Origin: Bolinopsis microptera
Taxonomy: Eukaryota > Ctenophora > Tentaculata > Lobata > Bolinopsidae
DNA: 64,000 nucleotides
Assembly: GCF_026151205.1 (NCBI RefSeq)
Contig: NC_087078.1
Span: 18,825,765-18,889,764, forward strand
Direction: 5' to 3'
Within the stretch, counting starts at the first letter, position 1. Every line of letters begins with the position of its first letter. The translations under genes and the position numbers were made by a program. Below, piece by piece: positions 27,301-32,455 of the stretch. The notes beneath the pieces are model-generated. The model saw only the letters and a list, made by a program, of their open reading frames with translations. It searched no databases and was not told where the DNA came from.

Positions 27301-30287
27301 CCTCTTTTTAACGTTTGTTTTATATCTTTGTTTTTTCAGCCGAGGAAAGTATGGGACGAGAACGAGAAATTGTTTTATATCTTTGTTTTTTCAGCCGAGG
27401 AAAGTATGGGACGAGAACGAGAGATTGCCTGCATGTATCATTCCCCGACCTCAGACCTCACTGAAATCAGATCCTTTGAAGGCCTACAAGAAATATGAGG
27501 TTTCTTGGAATCAGCATAGTGGTGAGACTAATATACTTTCGTCATTATAATAATTGAATAAAATAAAGTTCGGTTCGGCGAAAAATTCCTGGTTCAGTCG
27601 TTTCCTAGTATTGATAGGAATTAATAGTAAATAAATAGTAATTTAACAGTAAATTGTGACATGTTATAAATATTCACCTGCATAGTTGGTTACATAATGC
27701 TCCAAAAATAGCTCTGAAATATGAGTGACTTTAAATTCAGCTTTATTAATAATACCTCATAACTTGACAGGTTATTTCATAAATTTATTTAATATGATTT
27801 AGGTCACTCCCCACAAATTAAACAACACGCACTCCCCACAGTGCCAGGCCAGAAACGTCACTCAGCTCTTAGGAGTGCTATCAAGCGTCAGATGATGGAA
27901 TGTGATCTCACTCCCTTCGTTCCTCAACAGAGAGACGTCTCCGTCAACAAATACCAGGTCAGTATCAGTACTCAGTAGATACGTTCTGTAGGCTGTGGGC
28001 GCTTGCCATGGCCCTGAAACAGCGTATGTACTATGTGACGACCCTGCATTGCTACTTCATCTCATTTTCCAAGCGAACAATTTATTGCTTGTAGACCGTG
28101 AGCACTAAGCGAGCTGCCACGGGCAGACGTGGGTCATCAAGTACACGCGGGCAGACACGTGGGCAGACACGTGGGCAAACACGTGGTCTAATCAGAACAG
28201 AGCATGAAATGAAAGTCGCTATCTCACCAGTCACCCGGTACATATTGAGCCCATTGTGAGACTGTGAGATTACATTGTTCGTGTTGACTCACGGCATAAC
28301 ATCTTTGCTGTTCACACCCATGAAATAACCATGAACAATCCAGGTACCAACCAGCAAGAAAAGAGAACGGCTAAGATGGGCAGTACGCAACCAGATGATG
28401 GGATAATATTTACACGTGGGATAAATATGTGCACGTGCGCGTGCAGCCTTATCTTCAGTCAAGCACAAGAATTATTTCGCTCTCTGGATTGTTTGTCCAT
28501 CCAAGCTGCCACAACCCTAGGTTCATTTAATCAGAGTTATATTCACGATACAGCCTATTATGGCACACAGATGATTTGATTGGCTTTGTTTTCTTGCTGA
28601 CGGGGGTGTTAGCTGTTTATCATCATGGGCCATTATTGATTGATGTTTTCCAGACTTTTATAAGACAGTTCACACTTGTGACTAATATTATTCACTGACA
28701 GCGACACAATTTTGTACCACATTTTTTGTATCACTATCATTGATACGTATATCTGCGGATCTTTATTGCTATATAAATATTAATATTACGCCAAATATTT
28801 ACAAAATTGATTTGATTGACAACAGTTCCGCTTGTAAAGTTGTAACTAAGTAAATAAACATTTTATTTTATCCGGTAAACTTTTTTTAATTTTGTTTGTG
28901 GGATAAATATGTCTACAACTTAAAAAGAGAAACAATATTTTTTTCAAGAAATAAATCCCAGTGCATTCCGGCTACATTTTTTATGGCTCATGCTTAAGCT
29001 ACTCATACCAATACATATAAAAGTTGCATCATTCAATGTATTCTTCTAGTCGCATGACAAGCTTGTTTCGGGTTACTGTTACGGTTAAATTTAATGTTAT
29101 CGTAAGCTTCGAGATTACGCTTATTCATAATCATATTATGGGGGCTAGGGTTCCGGTAAGACAGTTTCTTCCGGTTACAAAACCGCGTAAAAACCCAACT
29201 CACGTGACTCAGTGACTGCGCTGTCGAGTGAATTAGTAATCGTCTTCAGCCGACATGCTTTGCCTTTAGAGGTTTACACATAGCTATTGTGTCAAAATTA
29301 CACTAGCGTAATCATTCGGAACCGGGAACCCCCTGATTACGTAATATGTGAACGACCCCATACAGAATACAGAATATTAGACAGCGTTTTTCTAGCATGG
29401 AAAAATAAACCGTGCATTTATAATTTAGTATTTAGATATAATTGTTTGAGTTAGGGTAAAAGTTGTTTGGGTAGGTTAGAGGTCGAGTGATTGGGGTTAA
29501 CTTTAAGTACTTATATAGTACTACGAGCGTGCTAGATCACTCTACAGTCGATCTTCGAGATTTTTCTAAAAGGCCCCCCCCCCCGACAGTTGATAGTTGA
29601 GACCAATTTTAATCGATGTATTTTCAGACACTCATGATTCCTTACCACCCCCATTCCGAATTACCCCGGCCCCCCACCTACCATGACATAGCTAGGAGTA
29701 GGGTTAAAATGCTCCCTTGGCGAGATATTGGCAAAAAACTGTCTCGATCACGTGATATGACCATATAAGGAAGTTGATCTAATTTCTCGTTAGGGTTCCG
29801 GCTAGGGTTTCAGCATATGCTTTAGTTAAAGATTGGGTTAGGGTTAGAGTTGGGATCAGATTAGAGGGCTAAGATTTCGAATAGTCATTCAGGGCCACCA
29901 AAAGAATTTGTTGAAAAAGTCACGTGACAGTCAAGTGTTATAGAGCGATTAATCATCATCCTAAGTACTAACTACTAATAGTAATATAAGGTTAAGTGAT
30001 ACTGATCTGATTAAGCTTAAAGTTATAGCTTATATTTAACAGGTGATACTGATGCTCTTAATATAAGAATCTATAATCTTAGAACATATTTTAAATTGTT
30101 TCCAGGCACTAAGAGTCTTAGTGCCTGGAAAAAAATGTTAAATCACAATGCTGGCAAGCATTACCGTCGCCCTTATATTCACAATACTATTTACCCCCTA
30201 TACTAGTATATCCCCTTTATTGTTTTCCAGGCATTAAGACTCATCGAAAGTAGTTCAGCAGGTATATTTAAGTTCAAAACATTCTAA
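307..30287 (+). CDS. HYLS1: HYLS1-like centriolar protein, seven exons
   Basis: Predicted 236-aa centriole/basal-body protein; HYLS1 is a core centriolar component needed for cilium assembly. Exons read by eye: 307-397, 591-665, 803-848, 24461-24620, 27395-27521, 27803-27957, 30231-30287. All junctions are GT-AG and phases run on without a break (711 nt). The N-terminus has the HYLS1-type motif DVRKHLEDLGYYNVSEDLL followed across the first junction by AKDLNQFV. Exons 5 and 6 give SDPLKAYKKYEVSWNQ and PGQKRHSALRSAIKRQM, matching the HYLS1 C-terminal box (human has a similar KTDRVARY...W and PGEDHRKELRW). The box tryptophan is serine here. The middle (exon 4) is Ser/Thr-rich and not conserved. 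Intron 3 is 23.6 kb and holds several other genes. The start could also be the in-frame ATG at 265. The last exon is the least certain: another acceptor at 30106 gives a different tail. Identity rests on remembered family patterns. Confidence 0.82.
934..2572 (-). CDS. arrestin domain-containing (ARRDC-like) protein, two exons
   Basis: Alpha-arrestin-type adaptor, predicted 442 aa, encoded by exons 2572-2373 and 2062-934 (minus strand, GT-AG, phase 2). Exon 1 holds the arrestin N-domain start (GLSVKLDNPHSVYFTGGTV), and exon 2 continues with HTLTPGMYSFPFSFPIP and GKVRYFIRYR, both typical of the family. The C-domain has SYVPGEVIPINAKISNET. Near the C-terminus PPKY fits the PPxY motif by which ARRDC proteins bind NEDD4-type ubiquitin ligases; they link cargo receptors to ubiquitination and endosomal sorting. 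Odd: a 14-residue segment (YTTFSKDKEAVGDS type) is repeated three times in frame in the N-domain (1729-1850), where relatives have one strand. The gene lies antisense within HYLS1 intron 3. The family is clear; the exact orthologue is not. Confidence 0.86.
1729..1850 (-). repeat. in-frame 42-bp tandem repeat inside the arrestin-domain gene
   Basis: About three copies of a 42-bp unit, encoding 14 aa each. The two upstream copies are almost identical and the third is more diverged. The repeat expands the arrestin N-domain without breaking the frame. Confidence 0.9.
2600..3491. other. intronic sequence without recognised gene
   Basis: AT-rich, lies upstream of the arrestin-domain gene and inside HYLS1 intron 3. 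No coding signal or clear repeat seen. The last bases carry the left target duplication (3483-3491) of the adjacent Mutator-like element. Confidence 0.5.
3492..4800 (+). mobile_element. Mutator-like (MULE) DNA transposon, degenerate
   Basis: Both ends carry inverted copies of TACTGTAGTGCGACACGTAC and further TGCGACA-rich subterminal repeats (3500-3605 and 4600-4790). The flanks share the 9-bp direct repeat CGTGATGTG (3483-3491 and 4801-4809); a 9-bp duplication is the hallmark of Mutator-type insertion. The interior codes for a MULE transposase fragment. At 1309 bp it is too short for an autonomous element and looks internally deleted. Confidence 0.85.
4144..4480 (+). pseudogene. MULE transposase fragment, frameshifted
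   Basis: Reads GVDPQSVMSDYERALIIAVE, the block around the second catalytic aspartate (SDYE) of MULE transposases. After about 4325 the family pattern continues in another frame (GCFFHHKQALWRKMQ, then YFKMIGAIAFV), so there is a frameshift near 4320. No zinc-finger domain or first catalytic block is visible. It is a dead remnant within the 3492-4800 element. Confidence 0.8.
4965..5149. repeat. imperfect inverted repeat (MITE-like hairpin)
   Basis: Arms at about 4965-5039 and 5082-5149 are imperfect reverse complements, with a loop of about 42 bp. Similar direct sequences (GTTATTGTRAGCCAGARGT) lie outside each arm near 4875 and 5144. No coding capacity. Confidence 0.65.
5523..8123 (+). CDS. 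secreted, membrane-anchored EF-hand protein of unknown family (copy 1)
   Basis: Predicted 614 aa from exons 5523-6018 and 6775-8123 (GT-AG, phase 1). I do not recognise the family. The N-terminus KPFLLLVSFTMTAAI is a signal peptide, followed by cysteine-rich sequence. Residues about 368-379 (DKDKDLEITEDE) fit an EF-hand calcium loop with acids at positions 1, 3, 5 and 12, but leucine replaces the usual glycine at position 6; only one loop is seen. The C-terminus ends in a hydrophobic stretch (FVFVVVLTIIYNMF) with no tail, as in a GPI signal or a short anchor. AATAAA occurs at 8313. A near-identical copy lies inverted at 9913-11930. The 756-bp intron contains a hAT MITE that copy 2 lacks. The ATG at 5523 is chosen because the signal peptide begins there. 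Confidence 0.8.
6103..6642. mobile_element. hAT-type MITE rich in CCCGGT hexamers
   Basis: The element begins CAGGAGGTGACCGGG and ends with the inverted form (...GTCACCTCCTG). It is flanked by the perfect 8-bp direct repeat CAACATTG (6095-6102 and 6643-6650). An 8-bp duplication with CAG-type ends indicates hAT transposition. The interior is CCCGGT/ACCGGG hexamer arrays and non-coding. It sits in the intron of copy 1 of the EF-hand gene; the copy-2 intron is 172 bp and lacks it. Confidence 0.88.
8180..9156. other. spacer between the inverted gene pair
   Basis: No gene seen. Contains a small pogo-like MITE (8564-8666) and, at 8858-8925, a dispersed sequence (GGACGCAATGAAACTA...) that recurs at 12776-12833. 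Confidence 0.5.
8564..8666. mobile_element. short pogo/Tigger-like MITE
   Basis: Terminal inverted repeats of the type CAGTAAAACCCTGATTTACC (right end) and CAGAATAAAACCCCGATTTA (left end), flanked by TA on both sides. The TA target and the CAGTAAAACC end resemble pogo-type elements. Only 103 bp, no coding capacity. Confidence 0.6.
9180..9455 (-). mobile_element. tRNA-derived SINE
   Basis: On the minus strand the 5' part (from about 9453 down to 9380) has an A-box-like TAGTGGTAAC and a B-box GGTTCAAATCC in tRNA-like spacing. The anticodon-arm region resembles a glycine tRNA. The 3' tail is a short TTGTATC repeat. The segment is bracketed by a long direct repeat, ACTTTATACGAATCTTAAAC plus a few bases (about 9155-9180 and 9453-9477), as expected of LINE-driven insertion. 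Confidence 0.75.
9480..9854. other. AT-rich spacer with TA microsatellite
   Basis: No gene. A run of TAATAA and TATATA repeats lies at 9700-9770. Homology to the 3' flank of copy 1 begins near 9855. Confidence 0.5.
9913..11930 (-). pseudogene. secreted EF-hand protein, copy 2, with 1-bp frameshift
   Basis: Inverted duplicate of 5523-8123, tail to tail. Exons would be 11930-11434 and 11261-9913. Exon 2 has exactly the copy-1 length (1349 bp) and is open throughout. Exon 1 is 497 rather than 496 bp because an A run is one longer (five T on the + strand at 11511-11515), which throws the frame out and gives a stop a few codons later. The EF-hand loop and the hydrophobic C-terminus are kept. The intron is only 172 bp. 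Protein differences from copy 1 are few, so duplication is recent or the copies convert each other. An assembly error or a translational bypass in the A run would make it a working gene; a nonfunctional allele is the plain reading. Confidence 0.8.
12040..12345. repeat. degenerate tandem repeat, period about 95 bp
   Basis: Three to four diverged units containing GGCTCAAACCCGCCATGCCG and GATTTAAAAAA-type blocks. Non-coding. The last unit runs into a sequence (12334-12390, ATGATCAGGGTAGCATGAAA) that recurs at 13646-13700. Confidence 0.6.
12346..13985. other. repeat-derived intronic sequence, no gene
   Basis: Contains dispersed repeats: 12776-12833 (also at 8858-8925) and a GCGGTAAAAAAGTGGTAA-type block near 13050 that recurs near 13370. 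Short ORFs here have no recognisable protein content. Confidence 0.5.
13990..14590. repeat. two tandem copies of a ~290-bp dispersed repeat
   Basis: Each copy starts near CTAGAAGGCCCGTGGTAACA and ends near TGGGCGGTCGTACAGA followed by AATTCTTTGAATTATAA. Copies are about 13990-14285 and 14286-14590. A third, inverted copy lies at about 30695-30990. Each carries a GCACGTGCACGTG block. Probably a non-autonomous mobile element; class unknown. Confidence 0.7.
14600..15050. other. sequence upstream of the Ulp1-like ORF
   Basis: No clear gene. Short duplications (AATTGTGTCAG at 14780-14800) are present. A possible splice acceptor (ACAGTGCAG) lies just before the protease ORF opens at 15056. Confidence 0.4.
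15116..16108 (+). CDS. Ulp1/C48-type cysteine protease, probably transposon-derived
   Basis: The frame is open from 15056, but the first ATG is at 15116, so the start is either this ATG or an upstream exon. The C-terminal half has the adenain/Ulp1 signature in order: histidine in PNNNHWFCLS, aspartate in VVEIFDSL, glutamine in QTQIQGNG and cysteine in YDCGPLALGFLW, so the catalytic residues are all present. The N-terminal half has a basic patch (KRKKVK) and no recognised domain. Ulp1-like domains of this kind are common in animal DNA transposons, fused to or next to a transposase, but I see no transposase, terminal repeat or target duplication around it. The ORF ends at TAA inside a good donor (GTAAGT at 16105), so the true protein may continue by splicing. 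SUMO protease activity is not implied. Confidence 0.72.
   Translation: MDLCIPPQPNAYEMTNSKCNLLSEHAFLEFARSACLVIFKLSTPLSKKPVDIPVDIPKVESKKPVNVFEFEPLSGMKRAAPSNVQIKRKKVKIGPGHTTRPVSKTWQSCSDTGRLDLYSEQLRICQSATSWYDDIVINSYAFMCQFNRSNSFLYQDTLLGSRYSLNGFSPVDGKFIQIVNPNNNHWFCLSNALTFIREPHVVEIFDSLRTAKSLETCMIIDRCISSQILQLRPQTTVVRFVQTQIQGNGYDCGPLALGFLWSLSHGHHPLKFQHLKGPTIRRQVRESFTKNNFLAPCPYKRPDLTPKKILRTFTLELHSGRFVYNNGLYE
16110..16385. repeat. left part of an interrupted 25-bp tandem repeat
   Basis: At 16335-16380 stands the unit TTACCTGGACAAATTATTGT with CATCC. The same unit occurs in three tandem copies at 22394-22485. About 6 kb carrying the Harbinger genes lies between the two parts. Confidence 0.6.
16941..18741 (-). 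CDS. MADF/Myb-SANT-like accessory protein of the Harbinger element
   Basis: Predicted 270 aa from six exons: 18741-18666, 18524-18417, 18273-18197, 17989-17840, 17752-17581, 17170-16941 (GT-AG, phases continuous, 813 nt). The first three exons give a MADF-type DNA-binding domain: VEQLCKAVEMQPILWDP, then DYKFKDRTPKGKAAKAAV, then FRGYKQNYAKWLSKVEQQ. The rest is acidic and proline-rich, with ISDDE and GGEEDEA. PIF/Harbinger elements carry such a second gene, whose product binds the element ends and brings the transposase to the nucleus. It lies about 700 bp downstream of the transposase on the same strand. All exons are open, so the element could be recent. The acceptor of exon 5 has a poor pyrimidine tract. 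Confidence 0.8.
19419..20838 (-). CDS. PIF/Harbinger DDE transposase (HARBI1-like), two exons
   Basis: Predicted 424 aa from exons 20838-20720 and 20574-19419, joined in frame to give RHWVRPFLRSRDRNG, the usual start of HARBI1-type proteins. A helix-turn-helix-like block (SLYFMIGRPTISKFIPRV) precedes the nuclease. Catalytic residues of the DDE domain are visible: Asp in GAIDGKHV (about residue 187), Asp in ADSGIWNRS (about 237) and Glu in RQVVEVAFGIL (about 325), with the conserved GDDGFGL between. It cuts and reinserts the element, usually at a 3-bp TWA target. There is no stop or frameshift, so it may be active or domesticated; the neighbouring intact MADF gene favours a whole transposon over a domesticated host gene. 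Confidence 0.9.
20885..20990. repeat. hairpin with TTTGTCCG motifs
   Basis: TTTTTGTCCGTGCAATTTTG on the left pairs with ACGGACAAAAACGGACAAAA on the right around a loop of about 25 bp. It lies just upstream of the transposase gene and might be a regulatory or terminal structure of the element. Confidence 0.5.
21280..21962. repeat. purine-only tract, GAGGACTGA-type repeat
   Basis: About 680 bp of G/A-rich repeats built on GAGGACTGAGGA, nearly without pyrimidines except the C and T of ACTGA. The opposite strand is pyrimidine-rich. Such tracts can form triplex structures. Non-coding. Confidence 0.9.
22394..22485 (+). repeat. 25-bp tandem repeat, three copies
   Basis: Three copies of TTACCTGGACAAATTATTGT plus a variable 5 bp. 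It is the right part of the repeat also seen at 16335-16380. Confidence 0.8.
22610..22715 (+). repeat. 34-bp tandem repeat, three copies
   Basis: Unit contains CCTAACATTGCTACATACCT followed by an A/C-rich stretch and CTTCTCCTTC. Non-coding. Confidence 0.8.
22908..23028. mobile_element. MITE with CCTTACTCGGGAA ends, TA target
   Basis: Inverted ends CCTTACTCGGGAATATTAT and ATAATGTTCCCGAGTAAGG, flanked by TA on each side (22906-22907, 23029-23030). Size 121 bp. A second, left-truncated copy follows directly (about 23055-23149) and shares the interior and right end. Confidence 0.8.
23178..23635. mobile_element. MITE-like element with GGGGTC-TTCACATATTACGTA ends
   Basis: Left end GGGGGTCCTTCACATATTAC, right end the inverted GTAATATGTGAACGACCCC. 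It belongs to the same family as 41618-41932, with a solo right end at about 29329-29360. Long C runs (23551-23567, 23592-23604) lie inside and are likely slippage-prone. Internal AT sequence is unrelated to the other copy. Confidence 0.65.
23640..24460. other. intronic sequence upstream of HYLS1 exon 4
   Basis: No gene or repeat recognised, except a short local duplication of AGATCGTACATAACA near 23850-23880. Confidence 0.4.
24716..27316 (+). repeat. 33-bp minisatellite, about 79 copies, in HYLS1 intron 4
   Basis: The unit is AGGTCACCCAGATCCAGCCT followed by CTTTTTAACGTTT. Variants replace GGTCA with GGCCA or GATCA, and rare units lose one T. The period is a multiple of three and stop-free, so long artificial ORFs appear on both strands; these are not genes. 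The array fills 2.6 of the 2.77 kb of the intron. Each unit contains CTTTTTAACGTTTAG next to GTCA, resembling a branch point, pyrimidine tract and 3' splice site beside a donor-like GT. Confidence 0.95.
27316..27425 (+). repeat. 55-bp tandem duplication spanning the exon 5 splice acceptor of HYLS1
   Basis: Copy 1 is 27316-27370 and copy 2 is 27371-27425; they differ near the end (GAAAT versus GAGAT). Each copy holds the pyrimidine tract, the AG acceptor (27339 and 27394) and the first codons PRKVWDENE. Use of the first acceptor adds 55 nt, shifts the frame and meets a stop, so the second is the productive one. Confidence 0.9.
27958..29989. other. HYLS1 intron 6, left part
   Basis: No gene seen. 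Contains repeats of ACACGTGGGCAGAC (28135-28190), a solo end of the GGGGTCGTTCACATATTAC family (about 29329-29360), and two blocks with TTAGGGTT-like runs ending in CACGTGA (about 29060-29213 and 29745-29927). Confidence 0.5.
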
Positions 30288-30694
30288 TTCAATGTTAAAG
30301 ATGACAGGAATAAGAAATAGTTATGTGGAGGTTTTTAAGAAATTTGAGCAAAATACGCGCCAGCATGTTATATTATTATTATTTATTTATTTATTTCTAT
30401 TATATTGATGTATAGTCAAGACGTGAGTGTTAGGGCTCTCATTGACAAATTTATGTTTAATCCTGTTTGTTGTTTAATCCTGTTATACGAAATTAGGTAA
30501 AAAACCCAAAATCGCCATATTCAGGTGCCTTAAAAACCATGTTAAAATTGAGTTAGAGATCTGAAACTTTGCAGGGCGTCTAGACCTTGTCCAAATCGAC
30601 TGTAAAAAAATTTCATGTTTCAGGAGTATCGGGAAGTGGGTTTTGTGGAACCCCTGTTTTACAACAGATTGTCGTGAAGCATCTCTACTATAAT

Positions 30695-30988
30695 TCAGAG
30701 AATTCTTTCTGTATGTACGTACGACCGCCCACGTGCAAATTAGATGAAAAATAGGAATTTAGGTAACAACCAAAAGGTTCCATAGCAACGGTGTTTTAAT
30801 GCACACATGCACGTGCAAAGATTATTTTAACGTCATTTTGATCGGTTTTGTGGTAATTACGTTGTGTTTAAAGTGTTTTATATTTAAATCGGCTGTATCT
30901 TCGGTTGAGATGGATATTTTTTGATGCGATTAAAATTTTCTTTTAAAGAATACTACTAGCTTCGTCCCTGTTACCACGGGCTTCTAGT

Positions 30989-30990
<2 letters not shown>
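30695..30990 (-). repeat. third copy of the ~290-bp dispersed repeat (inverted)
   Basis: On the minus strand it starts CTAGAAGCCCGTGGTAACAG and ends near the AATTCT/GAATTA block, matching 13990-14590. It is followed by a TA microsatellite (30989-31020). Confidence 0.7.
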
Positions 30991-31020
<30 letters not shown>

Positions 31021-32017
31021 GACGCTTTGGCAGTCAATTGTAGCCTACATTTAAGTGTCCGTAGATTCAAAAGTATAAAAGATACAGTCATTTCGAACCA
31101 CAGGTTTTGAAGATAATTGTTTATACTTTAGTTTAAATTATATCAAAAAATAATTTATCTTCATCATCATCACTTGATGACGTCATCAAACTAAGTGTTT
31201 TTAAAACTTGATTTTTGACAAAGTAACAACTTTTCAAATCGATTTTAAACCATTAAGGAGTAATTTTATTCAAAATCTGAGGACATTTTCATCTTAGATA
31301 ATTGTTCAAGCATTCTGAAAATCAACCGGAAAAGTTTCTTACTTTACTCCTTCATAAAGATATTCGCTATTGAAGTAAGTGCTTTTTTGAAGAATAATTT
31401 TATAAAAACACAAAAGTTGTGAATTAGTATTCTCTGGTGTTGGGCCATCCCTTGGGTTGTGGAGCTCAATTTTGCTTCCTAAAGGTCTAAATTGTGTTAT
31501 AGGCTGGTTTTAAAGTTGAAAATTAAAAAGTTGCACACGTGGGGACACGCCCAATTTGATAGAAAATTGCTAAAATTACTGAAAATTGCTGTTTTCACCA
31601 TTTTTATCAACTTTGGAGTCCCGTTGTGATCCAAGTTCTATATGAAATCTTCTGAAACTTTGCATGCTTATTAAACTATATATAAAATACCACTATGCAA
31701 AAATTTATGGTGATTCAATATTGTATGCGCACGCAACGTCCGCTCAAAGTTTGCATGTGCGAAAGGTGAGAATTTTGCTCATTCGTGATTTCGAATATAT
31801 TCTGCTTTCCCACGATATTTAAATGGCATTATATATGAATTAAATGCCAACTTGAATGAGTAAAAAGTGCCATATTCAGTCTGTTATCGACAGATAAACC
31901 TACCTGAACACAAGGAAACGTTTTCAAAGGTGAAATTTCAAAATTGTTGAAATTACCTCCTTATTAATGAATTTTCGACTGTGTAAATTATCCTGACATT
32001 ATAATCAAAAAGAGATG
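31021..32017. other. intergenic sequence, no feature seen
   Basis: AT-rich, between the end of HYLS1 and the perfect palindrome. No ORF with protein-like content. Confidence 0.4.
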
Positions 32018-32350
32018 ATATTTGACCAAAACCCATAATCATGGGTAGAGTGAACCGCTGCCAGTGTCTCTCTTTTTCAAACAAAAGGAAATGATATTAA
32101 TTTGAGGAACCGTCCGCAAATGCAAATTGATACCGAGAATGAAATCGGTCGCTCGCTTTTCCCATTCATTCACGGCTTACGAATTGTAATAAAGCTTATT
32201 GAATGGGAAAAGCGAGCGACCGATTTCATTCTCGGTATCAATTTGCATTTGCGGACGGTTCCTCAAATTAATATCATTTCCTTTTGTTTGAAAAAGAGAG
32301 ACACTGGCAGCGGTTCACTCTACCCATGATTATGGGTTTTGGTCAAATAT
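32018..32350. repeat. perfect 151-bp inverted repeat with 31-bp loop
   Basis: Arms 32018-32168 and 32200-32350 are reverse complements with no mismatch that I can find. The arms start ATATTTGACCAAAACCCATA and end GCGAGCGACC..TGAATGGG at the loop. A transcript would fold into one long duplex. No coding content beyond chance ORFs. Confidence 0.93.
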
Positions 32351-32455
32351 GTTATAAGATTAAGAGCATCACCCGTTAAGCTTAAAATTAATCAGATCAG
32401 TAAGACGGTCTTAGTGCCTGGAAAAATGTATTATAAGAGCATCACCCGTTAAGAC

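Larger units (their letters stand above)
29990..32455. mobile_element. region bounded by diverged inverted repeats (candidate decayed element)
   Basis: The left side (29990-30135) and right side (32345-32455) carry inverted copies of ACTGATCTGATTAA, GGTGAT-GCTCTTAAT and TTTCCAGGCACTAAGA blocks. On the left the last block forms a perfect 27-bp palindrome (30102-30128). No transposase is visible. The HYLS1 terminal exon (30231-30287) lies inside these bounds, which makes a simple insertion unlikely; the pair may be two separate MITEs. Confidence 0.4.

Noticed and set aside
24716-27316. CRISPR-like appearance of regular repeats
   Set aside because: Units are contiguous with no unique spacers, and the DNA is eukaryotic with spliced genes.
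32102-32329. 75-aa ORF
   Set aside because: It spans the perfect palindrome, so it is only the two arms read through.
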